Assembly (NCBI GenBank): GCA_029262855.1
Contig: JAJCYP010000030.1
Span: 69,111 to 133,110, forward strand
Direction: 5' to 3'
Length of the DNA stretch: 64,000 bases
Source: Bacteroidota bacterium
GTDB lineage: Bacteria; Bacteroidota; Rhodothermia; Rhodothermales; UBA10348
Shown here: one piece after another, positions 1-9,788 of the stretch
How the letters are laid out: every line of letters begins with the position of its first letter
Position numbering within the stretch: position 1 is the first letter of the stretch
Program-made: the position numbers and the translations under genes
Notes under the pieces: model-generated
What the model was told of the DNA's origin: nothing
Seen by the model: the letters and a program-made list of their open reading frames with translations, nothing else
Databases searched by the model: none

Positions 1-4
1 ACCC

Positions 5-1102
5 ATGTCCAGAGATATCAAACCGCATTCCGTCGTTCTTGGTGGCGCCGGCTTCGTGGGTTCGCACCTGTGTGACCTGCTCCTGTCTGAGGGCCATCAG
101 GTGTCCTGTCTTGACAATCTGGCCACCGGCCGGGAAGTCAACATCCGGCACCTCCTGGGTCGACCCGACTTCAACTTCAGTGTCCAGGACATTCGGGACT
201 CGATTGACCTCGAGGGCCCGGTGGATTTTATCTATCACCTGGCAAGTCCGGCATCGCCCAAGCACTATTTGGAGATGCCATTCCTGACCCTGGAGACGGG
301 TTCGAAGGGCACGCAAAACGCGCTGGACGCGGCCAGACGCTTCGAGGCGAGGTATCTGCTGGCATCCACGTCCGAGGTCTACGGCGATCCGGAGGTGCAT
401 CCTCAGGTCGAGACCTACTGGGGACACGTCAATTCCATCGGCCCTCGGTCGGTCTATGACGAAGCCAAGCGCTACGCCGAGGCGGTATCGATGGCCTACC
501 AGCGCGAGCGGAATACTGACGTGGTGCTGGTCCGCATCTTCAATACCTATGGCCCGCGAATGCGTCCGGACGATGGTCGAGCCCTGCCCGCCTTCATTTC
601 CCAGGCTCTGGCCGGCGACCCGTTGACCATTCATGGTGACGGGAAACAGACTCGTTCATTCTGCTATGTGGCGGATCTGGTCCGCGGACTCTACGCAGCC
701 GCGAACTCCCGCTCCTGCGGCCCCATCAATCTGGGCAATCCGTCCGAGGTGTCGATCGCGGATTTTGCGCGCGAAGTCATCGCCCTCACGGGTAGCGCGA
801 GCACGCTGACCTTCCATCCTCGCCCGGAGGACGACCCCACCGTTCGGAAGCCGGATATCGCGCGAGCACGGGATCTGTTGGCCTGGGAGCCGAAGGTCAA
901 CCGAGAGGAAGGACTGAAACTGACCATCCAGTACTTTGCCGAAGAGCTGGGATATGAAGGCGCAAGAGACCCGCAGACGGCTCCCAAACGCGTCCACACC
1001 AGGGCGCCTGCAGCACGCAGAGATCGGCCGGCCGCGGAACGCCAGAGAGGTCCCAAAACTTTCGTAGGCAAAAGGAATCCGGACGGAGGCGTTGCCCGAT
1101 AG
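5..1102 (+). CDS. UDP-glucuronate decarboxylase-like NAD-dependent epimerase (UDP-xylose synthase family)
   Basis: Extended short-chain dehydrogenase expected to turn UDP-glucuronate into UDP-xylose, or a related sugar-nucleotide reaction, in the cytoplasm for exopolysaccharide synthesis. The Rossmann motif GGAGFVGSH lies at residues 13-21 and the catalytic YxxxK is Y151/K155 (YDEAK). The family fold ends near residue 315; the last 50 residues are a basic, Arg-rich tail not needed by the family. The start lies 4 bases from the window edge, so a longer N-terminus cannot be excluded. The end overlaps the next gene by 11 bp, which suggests an operon. Family call strong; exact substrate inferred. 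Confidence 0.85.
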   Translation: MSRDIKPHSVVLGGAGFVGSHLCDLLLSEGHQVSCLDNLATGREVNIRHLLGRPDFNFSVQDIRDSIDLEGPVDFIYHLASPASPKHYLEMPFLTLETGSKGTQNALDAARRFEARYLLASTSEVYGDPEVHPQVETYWGHVNSIGPRSVYDEAKRYAEAVSMAYQRERNTDVVLVRIFNTYGPRMRPDDGRALPAFISQALAGDPLTIHGDGKQTRSFCYVADLVRGLYAAANSRSCGPINLGNPSEVSIADFAREVIALTGSASTLTFHPRPEDDPTVRKPDIARARDLLAWEPKVNREEGLKLTIQYFAEELGYEGARDPQTAPKRVHTRAPAARRDRPAAERQRGPKTFVGKRNPDGGVAR

Positions 1103-3608
1103 CGGCAATCATACCGACGGTTGGCGGGCGCCCGATGGCGGTTCGCCTGACCCGCGCCGAACGCCACCAGAGCGGTCGGCGCTGCTGCGTTCCCATTCCC
1201 CGGGTTCCTTCAGCGGGGTGCGTGGGGCGAATCAGCCGCCAGTTGCCCACTACGGGTCCCAGGTTTCTCCCAACGTCGGGCCACCACAGACACACTACGG
1301 GTCGCCCCCCGGTTTTCAGGCAGGCCCCACCCGAGCCGCGTGGGGAGAGTCCCTGTATCAACAGCCTTCCGTCGTGAGGCCGACCAGTGCGCGAGATGTA
1401 GTCAAACGCCTGCATCGCAACCGCTGGCTGGGAATGCTCATCTGCTCAGCCGTGTGGGCGGCGACAGTTGCGGTAGTGACCCTCATTCCGCCCCGATTCG
1501 AATCTTCGACCATTCTGCTGGTGGATACGGCCGCGATGAAGGCGACAGCCGCACGATATACCAGCGTGGAGGATGTGGTATCGGCATTCGGGTTGCCGAA
1601 GGTGGCCAATCAGGCCGCTGTTCTCCGGACCGTCCCGGCAATCGCCGAAGCGGCCGCGACCAAACTCACAGCCGATCTCCCCGCGGATCAGTTGGCGCTG
1701 TTGCCAACTACCGAAGTCGCCGGCCTGGTGGAGTGGCTGCGCGAGAGCGCCATCCTGATAACGGCCGAGGCCGGGAAGGACGACGCCGATCTGATTCACA
1801 TTACAGCGAAAGCTGGCGGCCCTGAGTTGGCATCGGCGGTCTCGACTTCCTATGCCGAATCCTACATGTCCATGATGAGGGCGGCCGTCGCCCGGTCGCG
1901 CGAGCAGGCGCTGGCGCTCCAGCGGGGACGCGTTGCCGAGGTTGGAGACGAGTTGACGGCACTCGACGATCAACTGCGCACCTTCATCCAGAACAACGGC
2001 TCGATTTCCATAGAGGAGGATGCGAACCGGGCCGCGACAAGGATTTCCGATCTCCAGACCGCGCTTGATGACGCCCGCATCGCCTTCTCAACACACAGCG
2101 CTACGCTGGAGACCCTGGAGTCGGAGCTGGATGGCCTGGACCTTGCGAGTCTGGCCGAGCGCGTCGGCTCGTCCGTGGAAAGCGAAATCACCGCGACGCA
2201 GGAGCAGCTGACGACCGCTGAACTGAGCCTGGAGCAGTACTACTCGAAGTACCCCGAACTCCGGGCTGATCCCTCCGGCAGTCCTCAAGTGATGAAGCTG
2301 GTCAATGATGTCAAGGCCATGCGCAGCCGGCTGGACGGGTTGTCTGCCCAGTACGTCAGGGAGGTAATGGCCACCGGCGGGGTCGATCTCGGCAGCGACT
2401 CCGACGGACGCGCGTACGTGCTCAACCTCCGCCAGCAGATTGCCCAGCAGCGGGTGGCCAAGCGGGCCTCCGAGGCGCGGGTGGCCGCCATCAACAGCAG
2501 GCTGGCGGCCTTCGAACGGTCGCGTTCCCAGTTCTCGAGCCAGTCGGTCTCTCTGACTCAAATCCAGCGGGGCCGGGATTTGGCGAACACCCGTCTGAAG
2601 ACCGAGATCGACCGGCTGGGCCAACTTCAGGTTGATGAGCCGACCGAGTTCATCAAGCGGATCCAGTCAGCCCTCGCGCCGGACGAGCAGGCGTTCCCGA
2701 ACGTCAAGCTCTTCGTTCTCGCAGGGCTCTTCCTTGGCCTCCTGCTCGGAGGGGGCGCCGCTTTTGGCTGGTCAGCCATCGATTCGTCCGTGTATGGCGA
2801 GGAGGATCTGGCCCAGTTCGGCGTGCCGGTCTTCGGCAATCTTCCGGATCTGACCCGCGTGGTTAAGAAACTTGTGGGTCGCACCTCGACCGTGGATGTG
2901 GGCGGACGGGTGGTGTCCAGCCGTCTGGTTGTCATGCATGCCCCGCAGGCGGCCGAGTCGGCCATCATTCGCAAGTATGCGATTGGACTGGCGGCCCGCA
3001 CGCCGCGCGGGGGGACCATTCTTTTCACCAGCGCAGACATGGGAGCGGGCAAGACTACGCTGACGGCCAATGTCGGGGCCGCCCTGAGCCTTGCGGGGTA
3101 TCGAACCCTGGTGATTGACGCCGACATATTCCGTCCGGGACAGTCCGAGACGCTCGGACTCACTCCCCGTTCGTCCCTGGACGTGGAGACCGGCGCATTC
3201 GGACAGGGCGGTGGCGTCGAACAATTTGGGGGCATCCTTCAATTGCTCTTCGGCTTGAAGCTGAGGGCCCGGATTCCGTCTGACGGTGAGGCTCAGGCGG
3301 CTCAGGCTGCCGTTCATCTGGCCCGGTTCTACGGTCAGCATTTCGACTACGTACTCGTGGATGCGCCGCCTACCGCGGCCTCCTCCATTGCCGCCGGTAT
3401 CGGGCGATACGCCCATACCAGGGTCCTGGTTGTGGGTGCCGGAAAGACCCACACTGACCTCGTGAGAATGTCGCTGGCGGAGTTGCAGTCGATGGGGTCT
3501 GCAGCCACAGAAATCGCCATCAACAGGATGGACATGTCGGAGCCCACGGCCGTACGATCAGCCTACCAGCAGGCGCAGGCGTACTACGGCGGAGCGCAGA
3601 TGGAATGA
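1092..3608 (+). CDS. Wzz chain-length / BY-kinase-like polysaccharide co-polymerase
   Basis: Inner-membrane regulator of polysaccharide chain length and export (Wzc-like). After a Pro/Gly-rich cytoplasmic stretch of about 100 residues come a Wzz domain with its first membrane helix (about 113-131), a long periplasmic coiled-coil region, and a second helix (about 538-560). The cytoplasmic ATPase follows: Walker A GAGKTT at 651-656, Walker A' VIDAD at 674-678 and a Walker B-like YVLVDAPP at 753-760. The C-terminus has only three tyrosines (AYQQAQAYYGG), a poor version of the usual Tyr cluster. The TTG start at 1092 overlaps the epimerase gene; later starts would shorten only the low-complexity N-terminus. 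Confidence 0.85.
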   Translation: MPDSGNHTDGWRAPDGGSPDPRRTPPERSALLRSHSPGSFSGVRGANQPPVAHYGSQVSPNVGPPQTHYGSPPGFQAGPTRAAWGESLYQQPSVVRPTSARDVVKRLHRNRWLGMLICSAVWAATVAVVTLIPPRFESSTILLVDTAAMKATAARYTSVEDVVSAFGLPKVANQAAVLRTVPAIAEAAATKLTADLPADQLALLPTTEVAGLVEWLRESAILITAEAGKDDADLIHITAKAGGPELASAVSTSYAESYMSMMRAAVARSREQALALQRGRVAEVGDELTALDDQLRTFIQNNGSISIEEDANRAATRISDLQTALDDARIAFSTHSATLETLESELDGLDLASLAERVGSSVESEITATQEQLTTAELSLEQYYSKYPELRADPSGSPQVMKLVNDVKAMRSRLDGLSAQYVREVMATGGVDLGSDSDGRAYVLNLRQQIAQQRVAKRASEARVAAINSRLAAFERSRSQFSSQSVSLTQIQRGRDLANTRLKTEIDRLGQLQVDEPTEFIKRIQSALAPDEQAFPNVKLFVLAGLFLGLLLGGGAAFGWSAIDSSVYGEEDLAQFGVPVFGNLPDLTRVVKKLVGRTSTVDVGGRVVSSRLVVMHAPQAAESAIIRKYAIGLAARTPRGGTILFTSADMGAGKTTLTANVGAALSLAGYRTLVIDADIFRPGQSETLGLTPRSSLDVETGAFGQGGGVEQFGGILQLLFGLKLRARIPSDGEAQAAQAAVHLARFYGQHFDYVLVDAPPTAASSIAAGIGRYAHTRVLVVGAGKTHTDLVRMSLAELQSMGSAATEIAINRMDMSEPTAVRSAYQQAQAYYGGAQME

Positions 3609-4990
3609 GCCCGTTCGCTGCTCCCTATCCAGGTTCGCAGCTGGTGGTGCCCTCTCGCGCGGACCACTCGCAAGCCGGGCCCGTGTACACGCCTACGCTG
3701 CAGGCAACCACCAGCACGGCCGAGCGCACGTTCCTCTGGGCCCTGTGCTTCGTGTTGGCCGGCTACGCCTTGCTCGGCCGCGGTTTTGCCTATCTGGGAG
3801 TGGCCCCGCTGTTCGTTGGAGAAGTCGCGCTGGTGCTGGGTGTACTGGCGTGGTTCGGCGGGCGCGATGCCCTGGCCCCGCTCCGGTCTGTGACGGGTGG
3901 GGCGCTGGCCTGTTTCATGCTGCTCGGGGCCGTGCGTCTGGCAGTAGACCTGCCCACCTACGGAGCGTCTGCCGTGCGGGATGCCGTGGTCTGGGGCTAT
4001 GCGGTGTACGCGCTGGCGATCTCGGCCATCATCATGCGAAACCGGGACGTCCTCAGGGTCTTGATCGACCGGTTTAGACCGCTGTCGGCGGCGGTCATTG
4101 CCGGGGGAGGGATTCTGTTTGCGATCTCTTTTACCCTCTCGGCATCGCTTCCGACCCTGCCAGGGTCCAATGCCACCATTCCCGGTCTGAAGGGCGGAGA
4201 TACGATGGTGCATCTGGCCGGGGCCACCGCGTTTGTTCTCATCGGGCTTCGCGGCAAGACCTGGTGGATGCTTCCGATGATCATTGCCGATTTCGGCCTG
4301 ATCGCCCTTAAGAATCGTGGGGGAATGCTTGCCTTCCTGCTGGCGATGGCTGTGGTCTTGACGCTGCGATCCAGGCGGGTCCGAATCGGAATATGGTCTT
4401 ATCTGAGCGTAGTTGGCGTGTTGCTACTGGTTCTGATAAACCCCAAAATCGAGCTCTACGGTGAACGCTCCGTATCGTTGGAGCAGCTCGTGGACAACTT
4501 CCGGAGTCTGACCGGCAGGTCCGGGGAAGCCGCGCTGGAGGGATCGAAGGAGTGGCGCCTCTCGTGGTGGTCAGACATCGTGGAGTACACCTTTGCCGGG
4601 CCCTATTTCCTGGCCGGAAAGGGGTTCGGACTCAATCTGGCTACCGACGATGGCTACCAGGTGGACGAGGAGGAGTCCTTGCGCAGTCCCCACAACGGCC
4701 ATCTGACGGTGCTCGCCAGAATGGGCGTTCCCGCATTTCTGCTCTGGCTCCTGCTTCAGGGCGCGTGGGCCATATCCATCCTCCGAAGTCTGCTACTGGC
4801 CCGCGCCAGGGCAGAGGACGGCTGGCATGGGCTGTTTCTATTCCTGCTGGCCTACTGGTCGGCGTTCATGGTGAACATCACCTTCGATGTCTTCATCGAG
4901 GGCCCGATGGGCGGTATCTGGTACTGGAGCCTGTTTGGCGTCGGTCTGGGAGCAACCCTGGTATACCACCGACAGTGGGCCGGCACATGA
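3605..4990 (+). CDS. O-antigen ligase/polymerase-like membrane protein
   Basis: Polytopic membrane protein of 461 residues with roughly ten hydrophobic helices and a large non-membrane loop near residues 280-370. That loop contains the segment around GKGFGLNLA and SPHNGHLTVLARMGVP, typical of the O-antigen ligase/Wzy superfamily (the conserved H-N-x-x-L region). It likely polymerises or ligates the repeat units made by the neighbouring enzymes, on the periplasmic face. The start codon overlaps the Wzz gene stop (ATGA), and its own stop overlaps the next start the same way, so translation is probably coupled. Ligase versus polymerase cannot be decided from sequence alone. Confidence 0.8.
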   Translation: MSPFAAPYPGSQLVVPSRADHSQAGPVYTPTLQATTSTAERTFLWALCFVLAGYALLGRGFAYLGVAPLFVGEVALVLGVLAWFGGRDALAPLRSVTGGALACFMLLGAVRLAVDLPTYGASAVRDAVVWGYAVYALAISAIIMRNRDVLRVLIDRFRPLSAAVIAGGGILFAISFTLSASLPTLPGSNATIPGLKGGDTMVHLAGATAFVLIGLRGKTWWMLPMIIADFGLIALKNRGGMLAFLLAMAVVLTLRSRRVRIGIWSYLSVVGVLLLVLINPKIELYGERSVSLEQLVDNFRSLTGRSGEAALEGSKEWRLSWWSDIVEYTFAGPYFLAGKGFGLNLATDDGYQVDEEESLRSPHNGHLTVLARMGVPAFLLWLLLQGAWAISILRSLLLARARAEDGWHGLFLFLLAYWSAFMVNITFDVFIEGPMGGIWYWSLFGVGLGATLVYHRQWAGT

Positions 4991-5781
4991 TCCGAAACGC
5001 ACAGGTTGTCTCCTTTCCGGTGGCGGCGCTGAACTACGAGCGCGCGGTTGGGGCCGTGATGGAAGACCTAGAGGCTGGCCGCGGCGGGTATGTCTGCGTG
5101 GCAAATGTCCACATGGTCATGGAGGCCCACGACGACCCCGCCTTTGCCGAGGTGGTCGAGGGCTCACGGTTTACGACTTCCGATGGGATGCCGCTGGTGT
5201 GGATGCTCCGGGCGCAAGGCCTGAAGGAGGCCGAGCGGGTGTATGGCCCGTCCCTGACGTTGGAGCTCTGTGCCTCGGCCGCTCGTGAGGGCCTGCCGAT
5301 TGGCCTCTTCGGAGGAACTGAGCAGTCGCTGGATGACTTTCGGGCGGTGCTTGGCGAACGGTACCCGGACCTGGATGTGGTCTGTGCCATCTCGCCGCCA
5401 TTTCGTCCGCTGATGGCGGAAGAAGATGCGCAGTACACTGCGAGACTGAGGGAGTCAGGCGCCCGGTTGATCTTCGTTGGAATCGGTTGCCCAAGGCAGG
5501 AACGTTGGATGGCAGAGCACACGTCCCGGCTACCGAACGCGATGCTTTTCGGGGTGGGAGCGGCCTTCGATTTTCACTCGGGCAGGGTGCGGCAATCGCC
5601 GCCGATACTGCAACGAATGGGCCTCGAATGGGCCTTTCGCCTCGTGATGGAGCCGCGCCGTCTCTGGAAGCGGTACGTGATTCACAACCCCCGTTTCGTG
5701 CTGCTGGCCCTGTGGCAGTTAATCCGTAGACGTGCCCGCAGCACGGCTTCGGCACGAAAGGTGCAGAAGACGGCATCATGA
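4987..5781 (+). CDS. WecG/TagA/CpsF-family glycosyltransferase (GT26)
   Basis: GT26 enzymes transfer ManNAc, ManNAcA or related sugars onto undecaprenyl-linked GlcNAc at the membrane surface. The protein has 264 residues, usual for the family, and shows the typical blocks: VANVHMVMEA near the N-terminus, a TSDGMPLVW segment, LFGGTEQSL, and FVGIGCPRQERWM followed by FGVGAAFDFHSG. I chose ATG 4987, which overlaps the upstream stop by 4 bp; the open frame extends further upstream, but only as an out-of-frame read of the ligase gene. WecB, which could supply ManNAc, is encoded at 58983 in the second cluster. Confidence 0.88.
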   Translation: MIRNAQVVSFPVAALNYERAVGAVMEDLEAGRGGYVCVANVHMVMEAHDDPAFAEVVEGSRFTTSDGMPLVWMLRAQGLKEAERVYGPSLTLELCASAAREGLPIGLFGGTEQSLDDFRAVLGERYPDLDVVCAISPPFRPLMAEEDAQYTARLRESGARLIFVGIGCPRQERWMAEHTSRLPNAMLFGVGAAFDFHSGRVRQSPPILQRMGLEWAFRLVMEPRRLWKRYVIHNPRFVLLALWQLIRRRARSTASARKVQKTAS

Positions 5782-7019
5782 CTCATCCGAAGCACATCCT
5801 GCTGGTTGCGTTCGCCTACGAACCAGGCCGTGGCTCAGAGCCCGGAGTGGGCTGGAACATGGCCCACGCACTCGCGGAGCGGTACCAGGTGACCGTGATA
5901 ACGCGAACCGGCCCTGAGCTTCCTGAGGATGACCCGGTCCGGGTGATTCGCGTCGACGCCGAGCTGTGGCCTTCGCGCTACCAGCCTGAACCCAGCAGCT
6001 ATCTGGGCCAACTTTATTACTACGCCTGGACGCGAAGTGTCGGCGCACAACTGCCCCGCATTCTGGATCAGACCGGGGCGGACCTTGTTCAGCACACCAC
6101 GTACGTGCGCTACTGGATGCCCTCGGCTCAGGACACGGCCGGCCGTCCCTTCATTTGGGGGCCCGTCGGCGGTGGCGAGGGCATGGACGAGCGGTTCATA
6201 GCCAGCCTGCCTTCGCGTATCCAGCGCTCCGAGCGATTCCGCAACGCGGTTCGCGCCACCTGGGAGCTGGATCCAGCCGTTCGCAGGACAGCCAACCTGG
6301 CTTCTGTCGCTCTCGCCACGACCCCGGAAACGGCCGGGCGCATGGAGCGATTGACCGGCCATGCCGTTCCAGTCTGTCCTACCGTCGGCCTGAGTCTGCC
6401 GGAGTACGAGCGACTGGCGAGGATAGCAACGCCCGACGACGGGCCCTTGGAGCTTCTGAGCGTCGGCCGACTGGTGGACTGGAAGGGCTATGACCTCGCC
6501 GTCGAAGCGATGGCTGACCTCCCCGAGTCGGTCCGCTATACCATCATTGGCGATGGCCCGGAGCGCGCCTCTCTTGAGGCTCTCGCGCACCAGAAGGGCG
6601 TGTCTGAGCGCGTGCATTTCGCGGGATGGATGGACCGCGAGGAGGTCCTGAACGCAATGGGCGATTCCCACCTCCTGATTCACCCCAGCTACCACGATTC
6701 GGGCGGAATGGTATGCCTGGAAGCCATGGCCGCCGGGAAACCAGTCATTACACTCGCGGGCAACGGACCCGCGGTGCTGACAGGCGCGGCTGGACTTCCT
6801 GTGGCGGCGCCGACGAGGCCGGCCGCCGTGCGAGGCATCACCCGGGCGATCTCTTCGCTTGCCGATGATCGTCCACTGAGACGACATCTCAGTGATTCAG
6901 GACGTGCCCGTGTGCGCGAGCAATTCCTCTGGAGTCGCCGCGCGGAGGCAATCAGCGGGTTCTACGGACTCGCTTCTGCCTCGCCAGACTCCCGCGACGC
7001 CCAGGCTCAAGGCGAGTAG
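5778..7019 (+). CDS. Glycosyltransferase family 4 (GT-B fold)
   Basis: Retaining GT-B glycosyltransferase of 413 residues. The N-terminus has the acceptor-side pattern AYEPGRGSEPGVGW, typical of GT4 enzymes. The C-terminal nucleotide-sugar half shows LLSVGRLVDWKGYDLAVEA, then IIGDGPERASLE, and the E-x7-E region as HPSYHDSGGMVCLEAMAAG, in which the first acidic residue is replaced in this copy (DSGGMVCLE). It probably adds one sugar of the repeat unit in the cytoplasm. The start overlaps the GT26 stop by 4 bp. Donor and acceptor are unknown. Confidence 0.85.
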   Translation: MTHPKHILLVAFAYEPGRGSEPGVGWNMAHALAERYQVTVITRTGPELPEDDPVRVIRVDAELWPSRYQPEPSSYLGQLYYYAWTRSVGAQLPRILDQTGADLVQHTTYVRYWMPSAQDTAGRPFIWGPVGGGEGMDERFIASLPSRIQRSERFRNAVRATWELDPAVRRTANLASVALATTPETAGRMERLTGHAVPVCPTVGLSLPEYERLARIATPDDGPLELLSVGRLVDWKGYDLAVEAMADLPESVRYTIIGDGPERASLEALAHQKGVSERVHFAGWMDREEVLNAMGDSHLLIHPSYHDSGGMVCLEAMAAGKPVITLAGNGPAVLTGAAGLPVAAPTRPAAVRGITRAISSLADDRPLRRHLSDSGRARVREQFLWSRRAEAISGFYGLASASPDSRDAQAQGE

Positions 7020-7023
7020 GGTG

Positions 7024-8196
7024 ATGCGGGTTCTGATGGTCCATGGGTACTACCAGCAGTTCGGAGGCGAGGACATGGTCTTCGATGCCGAGGGCGCTCT
7101 GCTGGAGTCGCACGGTCACACCGTGGAGCGCTTCACGTTCGACAATCACGAAATCGAGTCGTGGTCTTCGGCCAAGAAAGCGGCATCGCTCTTTTGGAAT
7201 CGGGACGCGCGGTCCCGTGTCCGCGATCTCATCCGGTCCTTCGCGCCCGACGTGATGCACGTCCAGAACACATTCCCCGGCCTGTCGCCGTCCGTGTACG
7301 CAGCGGCCAATGAGGCCGGCGTTCCCATCGTCCAAAAACTCTGCAACTACAGACTGCTGTGTGCGAACGGCATGCTGTTCCGCGACGGTCACCATTGTGA
7401 AGACTGTCTGGGAAAGCGGATTGCCTGGCCAGCCGTGGCCCACAAGTGCTTCCGGGATCACCGGGTGATGAGCGGTGCCATTGCGGGAGCCTATGGTCTG
7501 CACCGTGCACTGGGAACGTGGACCCGGCGAATTGGGGCGTTTCTCGCGCTCGATGAAGGCGGACGGGAGCTGTTCATCAAGGGTGGGCTTCCCGCCGATC
7601 GGGTCCTCGTCAAACCCAATTTCCTCGACCCATTTCCCGCTCAAGGCTCCGGAGAGGGCAACTACGCCTTGTTCGCGGGTCGGGTGGCGCCAGGCAAAGG
7701 CGTTGAGACGCTGGTGCGTGCGTGGGCCAACGACCCATCTCTGCCGGGATTGAAGGTGGTTGGGGATGGCCCTCTCCTGAATCAGGTGAAGAGCCTGGCC
7801 GGCGAGGCAAGCCACATCGAGTTCCTCGGACGGGTCTCACCAAATGAGGTGAGTACCCTGATGGGCTCAGCCGCTATTCAGGTGGTCCCGTCCGAATCCC
7901 GTGAGCCCTTCGGGAGAGTCGCGCTCGAGGCCATGGGAACCGGGACCCCCGTGCTCTCGACTCGCTCCGGAGCGCTGGAAGGCCTCATTCGGCCGGGAGA
8001 AAACGGCGAACATTTCGATGCCGGTGATCCGACCGACCTGGTGGCCAAGGCGCGTAGCCTGCTTGGAATCGCCGCCGGCCTCCGCACTCAGACCCGGGAG
8101 AATGCCATGCAACGCTTCTCGGGCGCTGCGAATCACGCGGCACTCATGCACGCCTACCGTGTGGCCAGCGCACACGCGGCCGCGGCCGATGCCTGA
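7024..8196 (+). CDS. Glycosyltransferase family 4
   Basis: Second GT4 enzyme, 390 residues from ATG 7024 (MRVLMVHGYYQQFGGED). The open frame continues upstream, but that part lies over the preceding gene, and the MRVL start fits the family; GTG 7021 is a one-codon alternative. The C-terminal half shows YALFAGRVAPGKGVETL, VVGDGPLLNQ and the E-x7-E motif in VPSESREPFGRVALEAMGTG. A four-Cys cluster near residues 112-142 (LCNYRLLCANG, HHCEDCLGK) is seen in a subset of GT4 proteins and may bind metal. It ends 8 bp inside the next gene. Confidence 0.85.
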   Translation: MRVLMVHGYYQQFGGEDMVFDAEGALLESHGHTVERFTFDNHEIESWSSAKKAASLFWNRDARSRVRDLIRSFAPDVMHVQNTFPGLSPSVYAAANEAGVPIVQKLCNYRLLCANGMLFRDGHHCEDCLGKRIAWPAVAHKCFRDHRVMSGAIAGAYGLHRALGTWTRRIGAFLALDEGGRELFIKGGLPADRVLVKPNFLDPFPAQGSGEGNYALFAGRVAPGKGVETLVRAWANDPSLPGLKVVGDGPLLNQVKSLAGEASHIEFLGRVSPNEVSTLMGSAAIQVVPSESREPFGRVALEAMGTGTPVLSTRSGALEGLIRPGENGEHFDAGDPTDLVAKARSLLGIAAGLRTQTRENAMQRFSGAANHAALMHAYRVASAHAAAADA

Positions 8197-9709
8197 CATG
8201 CGAACGGCCCTTATCCTCGTGGGCTTATGGCTGACGTTCCAGCCAGCTGCGACAGACCCCGGCGTCAAATACCGGGGCGATTGCACCACAGACCCGGCGA
8301 ACGGCCGCGTATTCTGGATCGACGACGCTCACCCGGCCGCGCGGGACGATGGGGCGGGCACCCCTGCCGCACCCTGGAAAACGCTCGCGGCCGTGTCCCG
8401 GCGCGACCTGCGGCGTGGCGATACCATCCGCATTCGCGAAGGCCTCTATCGCGGGGCGCTACGTCCCCGGAGCCCCGGACTGACCATTGAGGGCTGTCGG
8501 GGCGAGGAAGTGATCATCTCGGGTGCCCGTGTCCTCCAAACAGATTGGACTCCGGCGGGCGAGGCCTGGCAGGCCGAACGCTACCGGCCGCGGTATGGCT
8601 TCGGTGACACCTATGACGAGAACTTCGTGGTTGCCGACGGAGCATTCCTTCGACCCGCCGAGACTCGGGAATCGATGACGCCGCAGACCTTCCTGGTCCA
8701 GGAGGATCGCTACGGGAGTCCGCGCATGCTGCTCCGCCTGCGGGATGACCACCGTCCCGACTCCTCGCGCATTGAGGTGGCCGTACACGACGTCCTTTTC
8801 GGTCCCTCAGACGGCACGCCGTGTCGCGACACGAACCCGACAGAACCGGGGCACCAGGTTCGCAATCTCATTTTCCGTCACGCCGCCAACCCGGCCCAGA
8901 CCGGAGCCGTCTGCGTCTGGGGCGAAGGCGGGCTTCTTGAAGACGTCCGGGTCGAAGACACCAACGGACGCGGCGTCGAGGTCTGGGGCCATCGGCACGT
9001 CATCCGGCGGGTCCAGGCGTCGAGCCACGGACATCTCGGCATTGGCGGGGGATGTAAGGAATGCCTGGTCGAGGACGTCACCGCGGACGGCAACAACTGG
9101 CGAGGCCACGACCCTTTCTGGGAAGCCGGCGGTGGAAAATGGGTCTATACCGAAAGAACAGTTTTCCGCCGATTTGTGGCGCGGGACAACGACGGGCCGG
9201 GTCTCTGGTTGGACGGAGCCAGTTCAGACAACCTAATCCGGGAGGCGAACCTGTCAGGCAATCTGGTGTCCGGACTTCAACTGGAGCTGGGCTCAGATCG
9301 AAACCGGGTCGAAGACTCCCGCATTTCCGGGACACGCCGCGATGGCTGGGCGGCAGCCGGGATACTGATCATGGCGACCCAGGGCACCGTGCTCTTCGGG
9401 AACGAGATCTTCGGCAATGAGGGCAGCGGACTGTGGGTCCGAGTCGATGCCAGGCAGCCCACGGGTGGCGTCAGCGCGACGAACAACTGGTTTCACGACA
9501 ACGCGGCACGTCCCGGTGACAAGGATTTTCAGGTTCGCGTGGATCTGGACATTGCTCCCGGTGCACCGTTTCCGCCTCTGGAGTGGACCGGAAATCGCCT
9601 GTCAGCGGAGCCCATCGGGCACGTGGCCGGAATGCGAATGGACCGCGAATCGCCCGTCCAGGAATTCGGCTCCGAGACTGAGTTTGCCCGGGCCCTGGGG
9701 CTGAAGTGA
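8189..9709 (+). CDS. Secreted right-handed parallel beta-helix repeat protein
   Basis: 506-residue protein with an N-terminal hydrophobic export signal (ALILVGLWLTFQPAA). A DUF1565-like entry segment follows (GAGTPAAPWKTLAAVSRRDL), then many short rungs such as NRVEDSRIS, LFGNEIFGNEGSGLWV and SATNNWFHDN, which mark a right-handed beta-helix (PbH1). Folds of this type in polysaccharide loci are usually lyases, epimerases or glycan-binding proteins acting in the periplasm or outside. No catalytic residues can be assigned by eye. ATG 8189 overlaps the upstream stop; ATG 8198 is an alternative start. It closes the first run of tightly overlapping genes. Confidence 0.8.
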   Translation: MPDMRTALILVGLWLTFQPAATDPGVKYRGDCTTDPANGRVFWIDDAHPAARDDGAGTPAAPWKTLAAVSRRDLRRGDTIRIREGLYRGALRPRSPGLTIEGCRGEEVIISGARVLQTDWTPAGEAWQAERYRPRYGFGDTYDENFVVADGAFLRPAETRESMTPQTFLVQEDRYGSPRMLLRLRDDHRPDSSRIEVAVHDVLFGPSDGTPCRDTNPTEPGHQVRNLIFRHAANPAQTGAVCVWGEGGLLEDVRVEDTNGRGVEVWGHRHVIRRVQASSHGHLGIGGGCKECLVEDVTADGNNWRGHDPFWEAGGGKWVYTERTVFRRFVARDNDGPGLWLDGASSDNLIREANLSGNLVSGLQLELGSDRNRVEDSRISGTRRDGWAAAGILIMATQGTVLFGNEIFGNEGSGLWVRVDARQPTGGVSATNNWFHDNAARPGDKDFQVRVDLDIAPGAPFPPLEWTGNRLSAEPIGHVAGMRMDRESPVQEFGSETEFARALGLK

Positions 9710-9788
9710 CCGACCGGAGACGCAGCGTCCCACCCCTCTTGGCAGGGTATTTGACTGCTTCGGCTCAGTCATTACACCCACGGTCGAC

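Noticed and set aside
5597-5606. GCCGATAC octamer inside the GT26 gene
   Set aside because: No TTAA element at the correct distance upstream, and the site is within coding sequence.
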